Assembly: GCF_001586775.1 (NCBI RefSeq) | Contig: NZ_LQXS01000006.1 | Coordinates: 1 to 64,000, forward strand | From: Sphingobacterium populi | GTDB lineage: Bacteria > Bacteroidota > Bacteroidia > Sphingobacteriales > Sphingobacteriaceae | Direction: 5' to 3' | Length of the DNA: 64,000 nt | Part shown: positions 54,769 through 64,000 of the stretch, in pieces | How positions within the stretch are numbered: position 1 is the first letter of the stretch | Layout: each line of letters starts with the position of its first letter | Notes under the pieces: generated by a model | Told to the model about the DNA's origin: nothing | The model's database searches: none | The model's input: only the letters and a program-made list of their open reading frames with translations | Program-made: the position numbers and the translations under genes

Positions 54769-56870
54769 ATGGGACTAATGAGCTATTTGCGAAGCCGAGC
54801 AGGCTTAGTAATATTCGTTATTGGATTGGCAATTATAGCATTTTTGCTAGGTGACGTAATCAATTACGGAACTCCTTTTTGGATGAAAAGCCAAAACGAA
54901 GTGGGTAGCGTCAATGGAGAAGGAATAGATTACCAAACCTTCAATGTGCAGGTAGATCAGGCAGTAGCCGGTTTCCAACAGCAGATGGGTGGCGGTAGTT
55001 CTCCTCAAATGCGCAGCTATGCTGTACAACAAGTATGGAATCAATACATATCTGAAGAATTATTAAAGCAAGAGATCGATAAAATTGGTATCACAGTAGG
55101 TAAAGATGAGCTGAATAGTTTGGTATTTGGAGAAAATCCATCTTTACAAATTATACAACAGTTTACCAACCCGCAGACTGGCCAATTTGATAAAAATCAG
55201 GTCGCCATGGTGAGCGCCGAAGCGAAGAATAACCCAGAATTAGCTGCTCAGTGGGAAGCTTTACTAGAAAGTGTTCGTGCGCAGCGCCTAAATGAAAAGT
55301 ATTCTAACCTCGTATCAAACAGCATCTACACTACCGCTTTGGAAGCAGAGCAAGAGCATAATTCTCGTAATAAGATTGCTAACTTTAAGTACGTAATGTT
55401 AGATTATGCTTCTGTAAAAGATGCCGAGATCAAACTATCAGATAACGACTATAAGGAGTACTACGACAAAAGAAAAAAAGCATTCAAAAATACGGAAGAA
55501 GTGCGCTCACTGGAGTACATTACCTTCGATGCTAGACCCACAGCGGCCGATACAGCTATGATCGTTTCTGAGATCAATCAGCTGAAATCAGACCTACAAA
55601 ACTCTACTACCGAAGAGCAATTTGTAGCCAGTACCTCCGAAACAAAATATCCGGTGCGTTATTACAGCCGTAACCAGCTTAATCCAGCATTAGATTCTGT
55701 AGTTTTCAATGCAGCGAGTGGTACAGTAGTCGGTCCGTTCTTAAGCGGCAACGTGTACGAAATAGCAAAAGTATTAGACACCAAATTTAGTCCTGACTCG
55801 GTAGAAGCAAGTCACATCTTGTTAAATCCAGTAGCTGAAGGTGGAGTTGAAAAAGCTAAAGTAAAAGCAGACTCTATCAAGCAATTAATCCAACGTGGCG
55901 AGAGCATCGCTGGATTAGCGGTAGAATTTAGCGTAGACGAAGGCAGTAAAGTAAACGGTGGTAGCTTGGCACATTCACTCGCGGTCGTATGGTACCAGCT
56001 TTTGAAGAAGCTGCTTTCGGAGGAAAAGCCGGCGATGTAGTTGTCGTAGAATCAGACTTTGGAGTGCACGTAATCAAGATCGAGCGCCAAGTTGGCAACT
56101 CCAAAATTGCTAAAACAGCGATTATCGACAAATCTATTGTAGCAGGTCGTGCAACACAAGATGCTGCTTACGCAAAAGCCAATGCCTTCTACTCCGAAGC
56201 AGACAAGAAAAACTTCAAAGAAGTAGCTAGCAAACACGGCTTGAACGTAGAAACTTCTGCGCGCACACTAGCAATGGATGGCACATTGAACGGGACTGAA
56301 GTACCTCGCGAATTATTGCGTTGGGCATTTGGAGCTAAGCAAGGTGAGATTTCAGACAAAGTATATGAGTCAGAGAGTCATTACATCGTGGCACGTGTCA
56401 CCGGTATTCAAGAAAAAGGCATCCAGCCTCTAGAAGCAGTAAAAAGCGAAATTGAGCCAGCGGTGCGTAACATGGTGAAGGCAAGAATGCTGAAAGAAAA
56501 ATTGAACAACGCCATCAGCGGTTCATCATCTATCGATCAGATTGCACAAAAAGTTAGCAAAAACGTACAAACTGTAGAAAATGTCGTATTTGCTAACCCA
56601 GTAATCCCAGGCATCGCATTAGAAAATGCAGTAGTAGGTACCGTATTTGGCTTGCAGCCAAACAAGCCTTCAGCAGCTATAGAAGGTAATCAAGGCGTAT
56701 ACGCAGTACAAGTGGTTGGTTTCGTAAATCCAAAAGCGTTGTCCGGAGATGAACTGAACAAACAGCAACGCCAAATGATGACCAACACAACGCAACGCGC
56801 TTGGGGTGGTATCTTTAGAGCACTTCAAGACAATGCGAAGATTGATGACAATCGTATTAGATTCTATTAG
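54769..56870 (+). CDS. ppiD: PpiD/SurA-like periplasmic peptidyl-prolyl isomerase (one-base frameshift)
   Basis: Inner-membrane-anchored chaperone/PPIase for outer-membrane proteins. An N-terminal span (LVIFVIGLAIIAFLLGDVI) precedes the SurA_N-like region (VNGEGIDYQTFNVQVDQAVA). The parvulin domain contains VEASHILLNPVAEGGVEKAK. The frame then breaks at TT (55974-55975): the first frame ends at 56040, the other resumes GRMVPAFEEAAFGGKAGDVV. A third T restores LAHFTRGRMVPAFEE, the parvulin signature, and 700 residues, the normal PpiD size. A terminator follows. The gene is single, with its own AT-rich upstream region. Confidence 0.9.
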
Positions 56871-56890
56871 GATATATTAACTAGATTTGT

Positions 56891-56930
56891 AGCTGGACAT
56901 ATAGTATGTGTCCAGCTTTTTTATTTTTTT
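56891..56930 (+). terminator. ppiD terminator
   Basis: AGCTGGACA (56891-56899) pairs with TGTCCAGCT (56909-56917), followed by TTTTTTATTTTTTT. A classic intrinsic terminator. Confidence 0.92.
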
Positions 56931-56935
56931 AGATT

Positions 56936-57451
56936 ATGGAGATACAAGAAACTATCGTAAATAAGGTCGCACAAAGCGGTTTGATGACCGTAGATCTTGC
57001 GCACTTCGCCCCGCAACAGGAAATCGTTATTTATGACATCAAAGACAACCTGTTTCACGGACTAATCTTAAAAGAAAAAGATTTCCGTGAATTCATCAAA
57101 AACAATGACTGGTCTACCTATACGGAAAAGCATGTCGGTATCATCTGCTCTACCGATGCGATCGTCCCTACATGGGCATACATGTTATTGTCAACAAAAT
57201 TATCCCCTATTGCAGCATCTGTACACTTTGGCGATGCCGACAGTGTGCGCGGCAATCTTTTCCGCGACATCATCGCTAATTTAGATTATACGCAATATGT
57301 AGATCAGCGAGTCGTCGTAAAAGGATGTGGCGATATCGCGATCCCGACAGAAGCATTTGTCACATTCACCGGCAAACTCACCAAGATTGCTAAAAGTGTG
57401 ATGTACGGCGAACCTTGCTCAACCGTACCCGTTTTCAAACGAAAATCTTAA
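56936..57451 (+). CDS. DUF2480 family protein
   Basis: A 171-residue cytosolic protein of unknown function, conserved in Bacteroidota. Its typical segments are IVNKVAQSGLMTVDLAHFAP, GLILKEKDFREFIKNNDWST, KHVGIICSTDAIVPTWAYML and VVVKGCGDIAIPTEAFVTF, with a conserved-looking Cys in KGCGD. No membrane or signal segment. It heads a run DUF2480-DUF3108-DUF3109-polyprenyl synthase-terC on one strand with gaps of 2-67 bases. Confidence 0.85.
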   Translation: MEIQETIVNKVAQSGLMTVDLAHFAPQQEIVIYDIKDNLFHGLILKEKDFREFIKNNDWSTYTEKHVGIICSTDAIVPTWAYMLLSTKLSPIAASVHFGDADSVRGNLFRDIIANLDYTQYVDQRVVVKGCGDIAIPTEAFVTFTGKLTKIAKSVMYGEPCSTVPVFKRKS

Positions 57452-57482
57452 ACCATACCCCACCACGCAGGTCTAAAAAACT

Positions 57483-58271
57483 ATGAGAAATACGTTAGCC
57501 ACATTTGTTTTTACCTGCTTGATAGCTTCACTATCTTTCGCGCAGCAACTGCCGTATCTTCCCGAATCAACGTTTCAAGGAGGTGAAAAGCTGAGGTATA
57601 AGCTAAAGTATGGTATACTTAATGCGGCATCGGCTTATTTACAAGTGAGCGATTCGAACCTAAAGTTTGGTCCCGATCCTACTTTCCGCTTGTTTGCCAG
57701 CGGCTCCACTTCTGGAGCGTTTTCGTTATATACCGTCAAAAATAAATATGAATCGTATATAAATAAAAGGACATTGCTACCATATCTCTATGTAGAAAAT
57801 ATCCAAGAAGGTAGCTACAGCAGGGAGGAATATGCATCTTTTGATCATAAGAATAGAACTGTAACTGGCAAAAAAGGCACCTTTAAGAGTAGTAAACCAC
57901 AATTTTTTGACTTAGTATCGGCGTATTATTTTGCGCGGAACCTCGATTTTTCGAAATTAAAAAAAGGAGATAAATTCGATATCAATTATTTCTTAAGCAG
58001 TGGTATTTCCGAGCTTAGTGTAGAGTATATTGGTGTCGAAAAGATCAAAACGGCACTCGGCACACTCGAATGTATTAAGCTAAGTCCAGAGATATCCCCT
58101 GGTCGTATTTTCAAAAAGGATAGTAAACTGTATCTTTGGGTCACAAATGATGGAAACAGAATCCCGGTGAAAGCGCACGTGGAAATTCTGATCGGATCAG
58201 TGACGTTAGAATTGGTAAGTGCCGAAGGTTTAAAATACAAACTAGGACAGCGCGCCAGCTATTCAAAATAA
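57483..58271 (+). CDS. DUF3108 exported protein
   Basis: A 262-residue periplasmic protein with signal peptide (FVFTCLIASLSFAQQ). The mature part shows the DUF3108 pattern: TFQGGEKLRYKLKYGILNAA, ASGSTSGAFSLYTVKNKYES, KFDINYFLSSGISELSVEYI, LGTLECIKLSPE, and VTNDGNRIPVKAHVEILIG. All beta, probably binding or handling an envelope lipid; function unknown. It begins 31 bases after DUF2480. Confidence 0.88.
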   Translation: MRNTLATFVFTCLIASLSFAQQLPYLPESTFQGGEKLRYKLKYGILNAASAYLQVSDSNLKFGPDPTFRLFASGSTSGAFSLYTVKNKYESYINKRTLLPYLYVENIQEGSYSREEYASFDHKNRTVTGKKGTFKSSKPQFFDLVSAYYFARNLDFSKLKKGDKFDINYFLSSGISELSVEYIGVEKIKTALGTLECIKLSPEISPGRIFKKDSKLYLWVTNDGNRIPVKAHVEILIGSVTLELVSAEGLKYKLGQRASYSK

Positions 58272-58278
58272 TAAGACC

Positions 58279-58845
58279 ATGATTGAAGTAGGTAATGTCC
58301 TCGTTAATGAAGATATAATCAATAACGACTTCGTTTGCAACCTTAACAAATGCAAAGGAATATGTTGTGTAGAAGGTGACTCGGGTGCGCCCCTGCTCGC
58401 CCGTGAGATAGATATATTAGAAGAAATCTACCCGAAGGTAAAACCTTACATGACAGAGAAAGGCATTGAGGCGGTCGAGCAGCAAGGCACACATGTCGTA
58501 GACATGGACGGTGACCTCACGACTACTTGTGTCGATGGCAACAAGGAATGTGCCTACGTAATGTGGGAAAATGGAATGACAAAGTGCGCCATCGAGAAAG
58601 CACAAGAGAATGGTGTAATAGATTGGAAAAAACCGATATCTTGCCACCTTTATCCGATCCGTACCACACACTACCCATCATTTGATGTACTACATTATGA
58701 CCGCTGGTCAATCTGTAGTGATGCCTGTACCTTTGGCAAAGAGCTCGGGGTACCGGTCTATAAATTCCTAAAAGATCCACTCATAAGAGAATACGGCGAA
58801 GCATGGTACGAAGAGTTGGAAAATGCGGCAAATGCTAACGTATAA
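58279..58845 (+). CDS. DUF3109 cysteine-rich protein
   Basis: 188 residues, cytosolic, with many conserved-type cysteines: FVCNLNKCKGICCVEGDSGA, TTCVDGNKECAYV, TKCAIEKAQ, PISCHLYPIR and SICSDACTFG. The C-x4-C-x3-CC start and the later CHLYP recall the YkgJ-type Zn/Fe-binding family. A metal or Fe-S cluster is likely, and function unknown. Seven bases after DUF3108. Confidence 0.87.
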   Translation: MIEVGNVLVNEDIINNDFVCNLNKCKGICCVEGDSGAPLLAREIDILEEIYPKVKPYMTEKGIEAVEQQGTHVVDMDGDLTTTCVDGNKECAYVMWENGMTKCAIEKAQENGVIDWKKPISCHLYPIRTTHYPSFDVLHYDRWSICSDACTFGKELGVPVYKFLKDPLIREYGEAWYEELENAANANV

Positions 58846-58912
58846 TTTTTTCCTATTTTTACTGTAAAACTATAACCGTTGGACAATTATTATTCGGTTT
58901 TATAACCTATCC

Positions 58913-59884
58913 ATGCTAACACTTGACGTAATACAAGAACCTATTGCCGAACACCTTAAACGCTTTGAAAAAACATTCAAAGCATCCATGCAAAGTTCGG
59001 TTCCTTTACTGGATCGGGTCACGCAATATATCCTCAAACGAAAAGGAAAACAAATGCGACCGATGTTCGTTTTCCTATCTGCAGGTCTTACAGGCGACAT
59101 AACTGAATCTACCTACCGCGGTGCATCATTGGTAGAATTGTTGCATACCGCATCACTGGTGCACGATGATGTAGTAGACAATGCGTATGAGCGAAGAGGT
59201 TTTTTTTCGGTCAATGCGTTGTGGAAAAACAAAGTAGCCGTATTAGTCGGCGATTTTTTGCTATCCAAAGGCATGTCGTTATCTGTAAAACATGATGAAC
59301 TCAACTTGCTCAAAATCATGTCGGACGCCGTAGAAGAAATGAGCGAAGGCGAATTGCTTCAAATCGAGAAAGCGCGTAAACTGGACATCAAAGAGCCCAT
59401 TTATTTTGAGATCATCCGTAAAAAAACCGCATCGTTAATCGCATCTTGTTGCGCCTGTGGAGCATCTTCTGCTGGAGCTTCGGAAGAAACAATTAACAGG
59501 TTGCATCTGTTTGGTGAAAAAGTCGGTATTGCCTTCCAAATCAAAGATGATCTATTTGATTTTGGTGTGGATGATGTGGGCAAGCCCGTAGGCAATGATG
59601 TAAAGGAGAAAAAAATGACGCTCCCACTCATATTGGCCTTACAAGAGACCGATCAGAAAGAAAAGAGGCGCATCATTAACTTGGTAAAAAACCACAATGA
59701 GGATCGCGCAAAGATCGCCGAAGTAGTCGAATTTGTGCGCAGCAGCAATGGTTTAGAGATGGCTACCGAGCGCATGCTACAGTATCAAAAAGAAGCGTTT
59801 GATATCTTGGCAGAATTTCCGGATAGCGTTTACAAAACCGGGCTGGAGCAATTAGTACGATACACCACCGAACGTAGTAAATAA
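58913..59884 (+). CDS. Polyprenyl (octaprenyl/menaquinone-chain) diphosphate synthase
   Basis: Trans-isoprenyl diphosphate synthase of 323 residues, giving the side chain of menaquinone. First Asp-rich motif VHDDVVDNAYERRG (DDxxD) and second IKDDLFDFG, plus KRKGKQMRPMFVFLSAG and GGKR-like loops. The residue pattern before the first DDxxD (LLHTASLVHDD) suggests a long-chain enzyme, but length cannot be fixed from this. It follows DUF3109 and is two bases before terC. Confidence 0.92.
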   Translation: MLTLDVIQEPIAEHLKRFEKTFKASMQSSVPLLDRVTQYILKRKGKQMRPMFVFLSAGLTGDITESTYRGASLVELLHTASLVHDDVVDNAYERRGFFSVNALWKNKVAVLVGDFLLSKGMSLSVKHDELNLLKIMSDAVEEMSEGELLQIEKARKLDIKEPIYFEIIRKKTASLIASCCACGASSAGASEETINRLHLFGEKVGIAFQIKDDLFDFGVDDVGKPVGNDVKEKKMTLPLILALQETDQKEKRRIINLVKNHNEDRAKIAEVVEFVRSSNGLEMATERMLQYQKEAFDILAEFPDSVYKTGLEQLVRYTTERSK

Positions 59885-59886
59885 AT

Positions 59887-60951
59887 ATGAGCCACGAATT
59901 GCTGTTTTTTGGAGGATTTATACTGTTTATCATCCTCATGCTAGCTATTGATCTGGGTTTGTTTGCGAAAGGCAACAAACCAATCAGCCTAAAATCTGCC
60001 ACCATTATGAGTTTGGTGTGGATTTCCTTCGCGCTAGGCTTTGGCCTTATTCTGTATTTCTGGGGGCACGAATTACATAGCATTGTCGACATGGCAACGC
60101 TCAAAGAAGTGGTACATCGGCATTCGCACAATATTGAAATCGTAGAGAATAGCTTTGAGCAAAGTCTTGCCCTGTACAATCGCAACTTGAGTTTGGAATA
60201 CCTCACTGGATACGTCGTTGAATACGCGTTATCCGTAGATAATATCTTCGTGATGGTGCTGTTATTCTCCTCTTTCGGTATTCCAGAAAAATACTATCAC
60301 AAGATCTTAGTTTGGGGCATCATTGGCGCTATTCTGCTACGATGCATATTCATCTTCATCGGCGCAGCACTGATCGCCAAATTTGGCTGGATATTATATC
60401 TTTTTGGTGCGTTCTTGGTCTATACCGGAGTGATGATGTACATCAAACGCAATGAAGAAGAAGAGGTAGATCCTAAAAGCCATCCCGTAGTCAAGTTTGC
60501 TTCCAAATATTTCAAGGTAACACACGAGACGGAGAGCGGCAATTTCTTCGACATTAAGAACGGAGTGCGTTACATGACGCCATTATTTCTGGTGTTGTTA
60601 GTTATTGAATTTACCGATCTCATTTTTGCAGTTGATTCTATCCCCGCGATTTTCTCGGTTACACAAGATCCATATATCGTATTCTTCTCCAACATCTTTG
60701 CCGTCTTGGGTTTGCGTTCGATGTTTTTTCTGTTGGTCAATATCATTCACAAGTTTCATTATCTCAAAGTCGGCCTGGCCTTCTTATTGGTGTTTATCGG
60801 TGTAAAGATGTTGCTACATGATTGGCTACACAGTTGGGGATTCGAAACCGTTCACTCTTTGATCATTATTATAGGCATATTGGCTATCAGCATTATAGCT
60901 TCTCTTATTTTTCCAAAAAAGGCAGAAGATAACCCAATGATCAGACCATAA
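59887..60951 (+). CDS. TerC-family integral membrane protein (Alx-like)
   Basis: 354 residues, about seven to nine membrane segments. The family signature is VEYALSVDNIFVMVLLFSSF, with the acidic residues typical for cation sites, and IEFTDLIFAVDSIPAIFSV as its second repeat. KNGVRYMTPLFLVLLVIEFTD joins them. Relatives export Mn2+ or protect against tellurite. It is two bases after the prenyl synthase. Confidence 0.92.
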   Translation: MSHELLFFGGFILFIILMLAIDLGLFAKGNKPISLKSATIMSLVWISFALGFGLILYFWGHELHSIVDMATLKEVVHRHSHNIEIVENSFEQSLALYNRNLSLEYLTGYVVEYALSVDNIFVMVLLFSSFGIPEKYYHKILVWGIIGAILLRCIFIFIGAALIAKFGWILYLFGAFLVYTGVMMYIKRNEEEEVDPKSHPVVKFASKYFKVTHETESGNFFDIKNGVRYMTPLFLVLLVIEFTDLIFAVDSIPAIFSVTQDPYIVFFSNIFAVLGLRSMFFLLVNIIHKFHYLKVGLAFLLVFIGVKMLLHDWLHSWGFETVHSLIIIIGILAISIIASLIFPKKAEDNPMIRP

Positions 60952-61014
60952 AGCCGATTCGTAGTTTCGTACATAATGTATAAATTCGTGCCAATAACTA
61001 AACACGACTACACC

Positions 61015-62199
61015 ATGTATCTAAACAAATCGATTGTACTATCGCTGGGGCTATTCATAAGCGCGGTAGGTGTACAAGCACAAGACAACCTGATCAACTC
61101 AATCCAGGACAATGCGAGCGAAAATAGTAAAGCTGGCTTTCAATTCACGCAAGTGCTTAATCTGGAGAATACACCAATTAAAGATCAGGGGTCTACTGGT
61201 ACGTGCTGGTCTTACTCTGGCAACTCTTTTTTAGAGTCGGAGATGATTCGTATGGGCAAGGCTCCAGTAGAGATTTCGCAAATCTATACCGCACGACAAA
61301 CTTATATCGAAAAAGCGAAAAACTATGTAAGACTGCACGGTGACCAAGCACAAGGTGAAGGCGGACAAGTGCACGATGTACTCACTATTTTCAAGAAGTA
61401 CGGAGCCGTACCTAAAGAGGTATATAGTGGCTTGCAGGACGGACAGACTCGCAACAATTTTGGGGAAATGACGCCAATCCTACACAATATGACCGAGAAT
61501 GTTGCTAAGTCTAAAAAGCCAAATCCAAATTGGATTCAGGCTTACACTGGAGTACTTGATGCATATCTCGGCAAAGTCCCTGAAAGCTTTGATTACAACG
61601 GAAAAAATTATACGCCGCGTACCTTTGCCGACCAAGTTATCGGTATCAAACCGGCAGATTATGTCGCGATTTCTTCGTTTGAAGCATATCCATATTACGA
61701 ATCATTCGTGTTATTAATTCCGGATAACTGGTCTTTCGAGCGCTTTCACAATGTTCAGATCAACGATCTAACGGATATCATCGATCAAGCACTAAGCAAA
61801 GGTTTTACCGTGGCTTGGGCAACTGATGTATCCGAGAAAAGCTTTAGCTGGCGCAATGGTGTAGCATACGTACCTGAGAAACCATTTGAAAAAATGACCG
61901 CGACAGAGCAAGCAGAGATGTTTAACGAGCCGAAAGCAGAAGCAACAATCACTCCGGCACAACGTCAGGCTGCGTTCGATGATTATTCGACAACCGATGA
62001 TCATGGCATGCATATCGTCGGAATGGTCAAAGATCAAAATGGCAAGGAATACTACACCGTAAAAAATTCGTGGGGTGAGTCAAATGACTACAAGGGATAC
62101 ATGTATGTCACTAAAGAATTCGTTCGTTACAAAACGATTTCTTTATTACTGCACAAAGATGGTATCTCAAAAACCATGAAAAGCAAACTAAGCATCTAA
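61015..62199 (+). CDS. Exported C1-family cysteine peptidase (aminopeptidase C/bleomycin-hydrolase-like)
   Basis: 394 residues from the ATG at 61015 (MYLNKSIVLSLGLFISAVGV), which gives a signal peptide ending VQAQ; the frame opens 13 codons earlier. Catalytic residues: Cys64 in QGSTGTCWSYSGNSFLESEM, His330 in TDDHGMHIVG, Asn351 in VKNSWGES. The usual cytosolic PepC is not exported, so periplasmic location is notable but known in Bacteroidota. 63 bases after terC. Confidence 0.9.
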   Translation: MYLNKSIVLSLGLFISAVGVQAQDNLINSIQDNASENSKAGFQFTQVLNLENTPIKDQGSTGTCWSYSGNSFLESEMIRMGKAPVEISQIYTARQTYIEKAKNYVRLHGDQAQGEGGQVHDVLTIFKKYGAVPKEVYSGLQDGQTRNNFGEMTPILHNMTENVAKSKKPNPNWIQAYTGVLDAYLGKVPESFDYNGKNYTPRTFADQVIGIKPADYVAISSFEAYPYYESFVLLIPDNWSFERFHNVQINDLTDIIDQALSKGFTVAWATDVSEKSFSWRNGVAYVPEKPFEKMTATEQAEMFNEPKAEATITPAQRQAAFDDYSTTDDHGMHIVGMVKDQNGKEYYTVKNSWGESNDYKGYMYVTKEFVRYKTISLLLHKDGISKTMKSKLSI

Positions 62200-62228
62200 G
62201 TAAATTTTCATAAAATAGCTATCCACCA

Positions 62229-62264
62229 AACGGGGGAATATAGTCATAACTATATTCCCCCGTT
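62229..62264 (+). terminator. Terminator-like hairpin after the C1 peptidase
   Basis: AACGGGGGAATATAGT (62229-62244) and its exact complement (62249-62264) make a 16-bp stem with loop CATA. The U-tract after it (ATTGTATTC) is weak. Confidence 0.75.
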
Positions 62265-62497
62265 ATTGTATTCAAGAGGATTGATCCCATTTTGCACTTA
62301 AAAAAAACACCCCTTCAACCATGTAACAAGACAATTTGTTTCAATAAACAAATAAAAAATATTTTCTTAATTAGAAAATTTATATAACTTAACAGAGGAT
62401 TATTAATGCTGCAAATTAACCAATCGGAGTTTATCTACTCCACAAATCCGTTGTAAAATTAAACCCATGTGCCAACTGCACCAACAAAACTTTTGTT

Positions 62498-63400
62498 ATG
62501 AAAAGAATATTTTTATTTCTCTGTTTGCTATGGGCAGCAGGCCCACTCTATGCCCAAGATTATGTAGATGTCGTAAAAATAGGTTACACCAATACGCAAA
62601 TCTCTAACGAAGCCATAGATAGAAGTTCTCGTATGAAAGGTTTTGACGTATCATTACTCACGCCAATGCAGATTGCACCTAGTTCGCATGTACTAATTGG
62701 TGGAGATTTAAGCATCAAAAGTTTAGCGTTGATAAACAATGAAAACAGCACATTCTACAATACGATTATAAAGTTTGGTGTCGCCAAGACATTCAACGAT
62801 GAATGGAATGGTTACATAATCGCTTTGCCCAAATTTGCCTCGGACTATCAGCGTAATTTTGGCTCGTCCTTTTTGATGGGCGGAATTGCTATGCTCAAAA
62901 ACGTAAAAAGCGAAACCCTTACCTGGAAATTTGGTTTGTATGGATCTCAGGAGGCGTACGGATTTTTTGGAACTCCTGTTATTGGGCTTTTCTACCGAAG
63001 CCCTAATAATAAACTAACTATAGATGCCAGCCTACCACTAGTAGCCGATGTCAACTATGCATTCAATAACCAAAAAAAAACTAGCATAGGTCTTGACTTC
63101 TTCGCTATACGCAGAAGCTTTTTTATTGGACCAGATTCGCCAACTCAGTTATATGTCGAAAACAATGAGATCAGCTTTACCCCCTATTTTCAGTATGCAG
63201 CCGCGGATTCCAAGCTCTTACTAAGGTTGAAGGGCGGCTATTCTACCGCAGACTTTGGCCTGTTCGCCACGAGCGATAGTAAAATGGCAGGTATATCGGC
63301 AGCTAATATTGGAGATAACAGAACGCGCCTTAATCAAGATTTTAGAGGCGGATTGCAAGTGAAACTGGAAGCAACTCTTCGAATCGGCGCACGACGATAG
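62498..63400 (+). CDS. DUF6268-type outer-membrane barrel protein
   Basis: 300 residues with signal peptide (MKRIFLFLCLLWAAGPLYAQ). The mature part is strand-rich: VVKIGYTNTQISNEA, GFDVSLLTPMQIAPSSHVLI, GFFGTPVIGLFYRSPNN, TSIGLDFFAIRRSFF, GGLQVKLEATLRIGARR. The pattern fits DUF6268, a Bacteroidota barrel-like family of unknown function. Its upstream 298-base gap holds only AT-rich DNA and the hairpin of the preceding gene. Confidence 0.72.
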   Translation: MKRIFLFLCLLWAAGPLYAQDYVDVVKIGYTNTQISNEAIDRSSRMKGFDVSLLTPMQIAPSSHVLIGGDLSIKSLALINNENSTFYNTIIKFGVAKTFNDEWNGYIIALPKFASDYQRNFGSSFLMGGIAMLKNVKSETLTWKFGLYGSQEAYGFFGTPVIGLFYRSPNNKLTIDASLPLVADVNYAFNNQKKTSIGLDFFAIRRSFFIGPDSPTQLYVENNEISFTPYFQYAAADSKLLLRLKGGYSTADFGLFATSDSKMAGISAANIGDNRTRLNQDFRGGLQVKLEATLRIGARR

Positions 63401-63520
63401 GCGAAACAAATATTATCGTAGAACCTACCATATCGCTATAATATGCGGCATATAATGTGCTGACAACAGTGAATCAATAGCACTAGCCAAAGCGTGATAT
63501 GCTGGTAGCGCCATCTAACA

Positions 63521-63568
63521 ATTAAAGGAACGGGCTGTATGAATATTCATACAGCCCGTTCTTTTAAT
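63521..63568. terminator. Bidirectional terminator between the barrel gene and the prolyl oligopeptidase gene
   Basis: Two 24-base arms (63521-63544 and 63545-63568) pair with one G-T type mismatch, core GAACGGGCTGTATGAAT. AATTAAA and TTTAATT flank them. It serves both convergent genes. Confidence 0.85.
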
Positions 63569-63592
63569 TTATTCAAGATCTCCTTGCAGATA

Positions 63593-64000
63593 TTACTTAA
63601 TCTCTTTGAATGGCACGTTCATATTTTGGAACATAAATGCCCATTTGTCAACTTGCTCGGCGATGACCATTTCGGTTGATTTTCCGGCTCCGTGTCCTGC
63701 TTTGGTGTCGATACGGATCAAAACAGGATTATCTCCTGTATGGTATTCCTGCAAGCGCGCCGCAAATTTGAACGAGTGCGCTGGCACCACGCGATCATCA
63801 TGATCAGCCGTTAGCACCATTGTCGCTGGATAAGCGGTATTGGCTTTCAAAGCGTGATATGGAGAATATTTGTATAAATACGAAAACATCTCTTCACTAT
63901 CTTCGGCAGTACCATAGTCAAATGCCCAACCTGCACCAGCCGTAAACTTATTGTAGCGCAACATATCCAAGACACCTACCGCCGGGAATGCTACTTTAAA
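63593..64000 (-). CDS. Prolyl oligopeptidase family S9 protein, C-terminal end (start outside window)
   Basis: The frame is open to the right edge, reading [20 protein letters not shown] upstream of the first ATG at 63970, so only the last about 135 residues are visible. It shows the end of the S9 hydrolase domain: [18 protein letters not shown], the catalytic Asp in [16 protein letters not shown] and the catalytic His in [13 protein letters not shown]. The catalytic Ser (GxSxG) lies beyond the edge. S9A enzymes cut peptides after proline; many in this phylum are exported. Confidence 0.93.
   Translation of the reverse strand, partial: FKVAFPAVGVLDMLRYNKFTAGAGWAFDYGTAEDSEEMFSYLYKYSPYHALKANTAYPATMVLTADHDDRVVPAHSFKFAARLQEYHTGDNPVLIRIDTKAGHGAGKSTEMVIAEQVDKWAFMFQNMNVPFKEIK

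Overview
The window looks like chromosomal core genome of a Bacteroidota, most likely family Sphingobacteriaceae (Sphingobacterium or a close relative). The reasons are family composition (DUF4271, DUF3108, DUF3109, DUF2480, DUF6427 and DUF493 proteins, a GH92 mannosidase, a bifunctional HisB, a malic enzyme fused to a phosphotransacetylase, an S16 protein with a long charged tail), promoters of the Bacteroidota type (TTG, about 20 bases, TAnnTTTG), few Shine-Dalgarno sequences and moderate GC. I saw no tRNA, rRNA, CRISPR array, insertion sequence, prophage or integrase.

Layout. 1-4.6 kb: the end of an aminotransferase gene, then a LacI-type repressor divergent from a secreted GH92 mannosidase, with TTTTAGCAAAAA repeats between them. 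4.6-13.3 kb: DUF493 protein, pnp, rpsO, a membrane acyltransferase, rimM and rpsP; three unrelated envelope genes sit between rpsP and rimM. 13.5-21.4 kb: a lipoprotein esterase, then an AddAB/RecBC-like helicase-nuclease pair. 21.4-30.5 kb: a JmjC-like protein, hemD, DUF4271, tag, hpt, an AsmA-like/GT51 transglycosylase, mrp and a Pro-aminopeptidase. 30.6-36.7 kb: PBP4-type dacB, maeB, ruvA, a free-methionine-sulfoxide reductase, a WD40 protein and a small membrane protein. 36.7-41.8 kb: a histidine operon hisC-B-H-A-F-IE without hisG or hisD. 41.8-45.2 kb: rnz, a STAS protein, purC and phoH. 45.4-53.9 kb: SAM hydrolase, MsbA-like ABC exporter, YtxH protein, ccmB-ccmC-ccmD, DUF6427, an outer-membrane protein and lptC. 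53.9-64 kb: a small chimeric lipoprotein, ppiD, DUF2480, DUF3108, DUF3109, polyprenyl synthase, TerC, an exported C1 peptidase, a DUF6268-type barrel, and the end of a prolyl oligopeptidase.

Six genes (rpsO, addA-like, tag, the GT51 gene, maeB, ppiD) are each broken by one missing base, in or beside a short run of identical bases. Adding one base restores a normal family-length protein in every case. This points to sequence error more than to six true pseudogenes, so I give each as one full-length gene and state the break.

Functionally the window is mostly housekeeping: RNA processing and ribosome assembly, DNA repair, histidine and purine synthesis, heme and cytochrome c maturation, envelope biogenesis and redox repair. 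I did not find a convincing new multi-gene system. The best leads are the fimbrillin/endonuclease chimera at 53.9 kb, the recurrent single-base deletions, promoters that touch start codons (possible leaderless mRNAs), the repeat cluster at the LacI/GH92 locus and the split rpsP-rimM operon.
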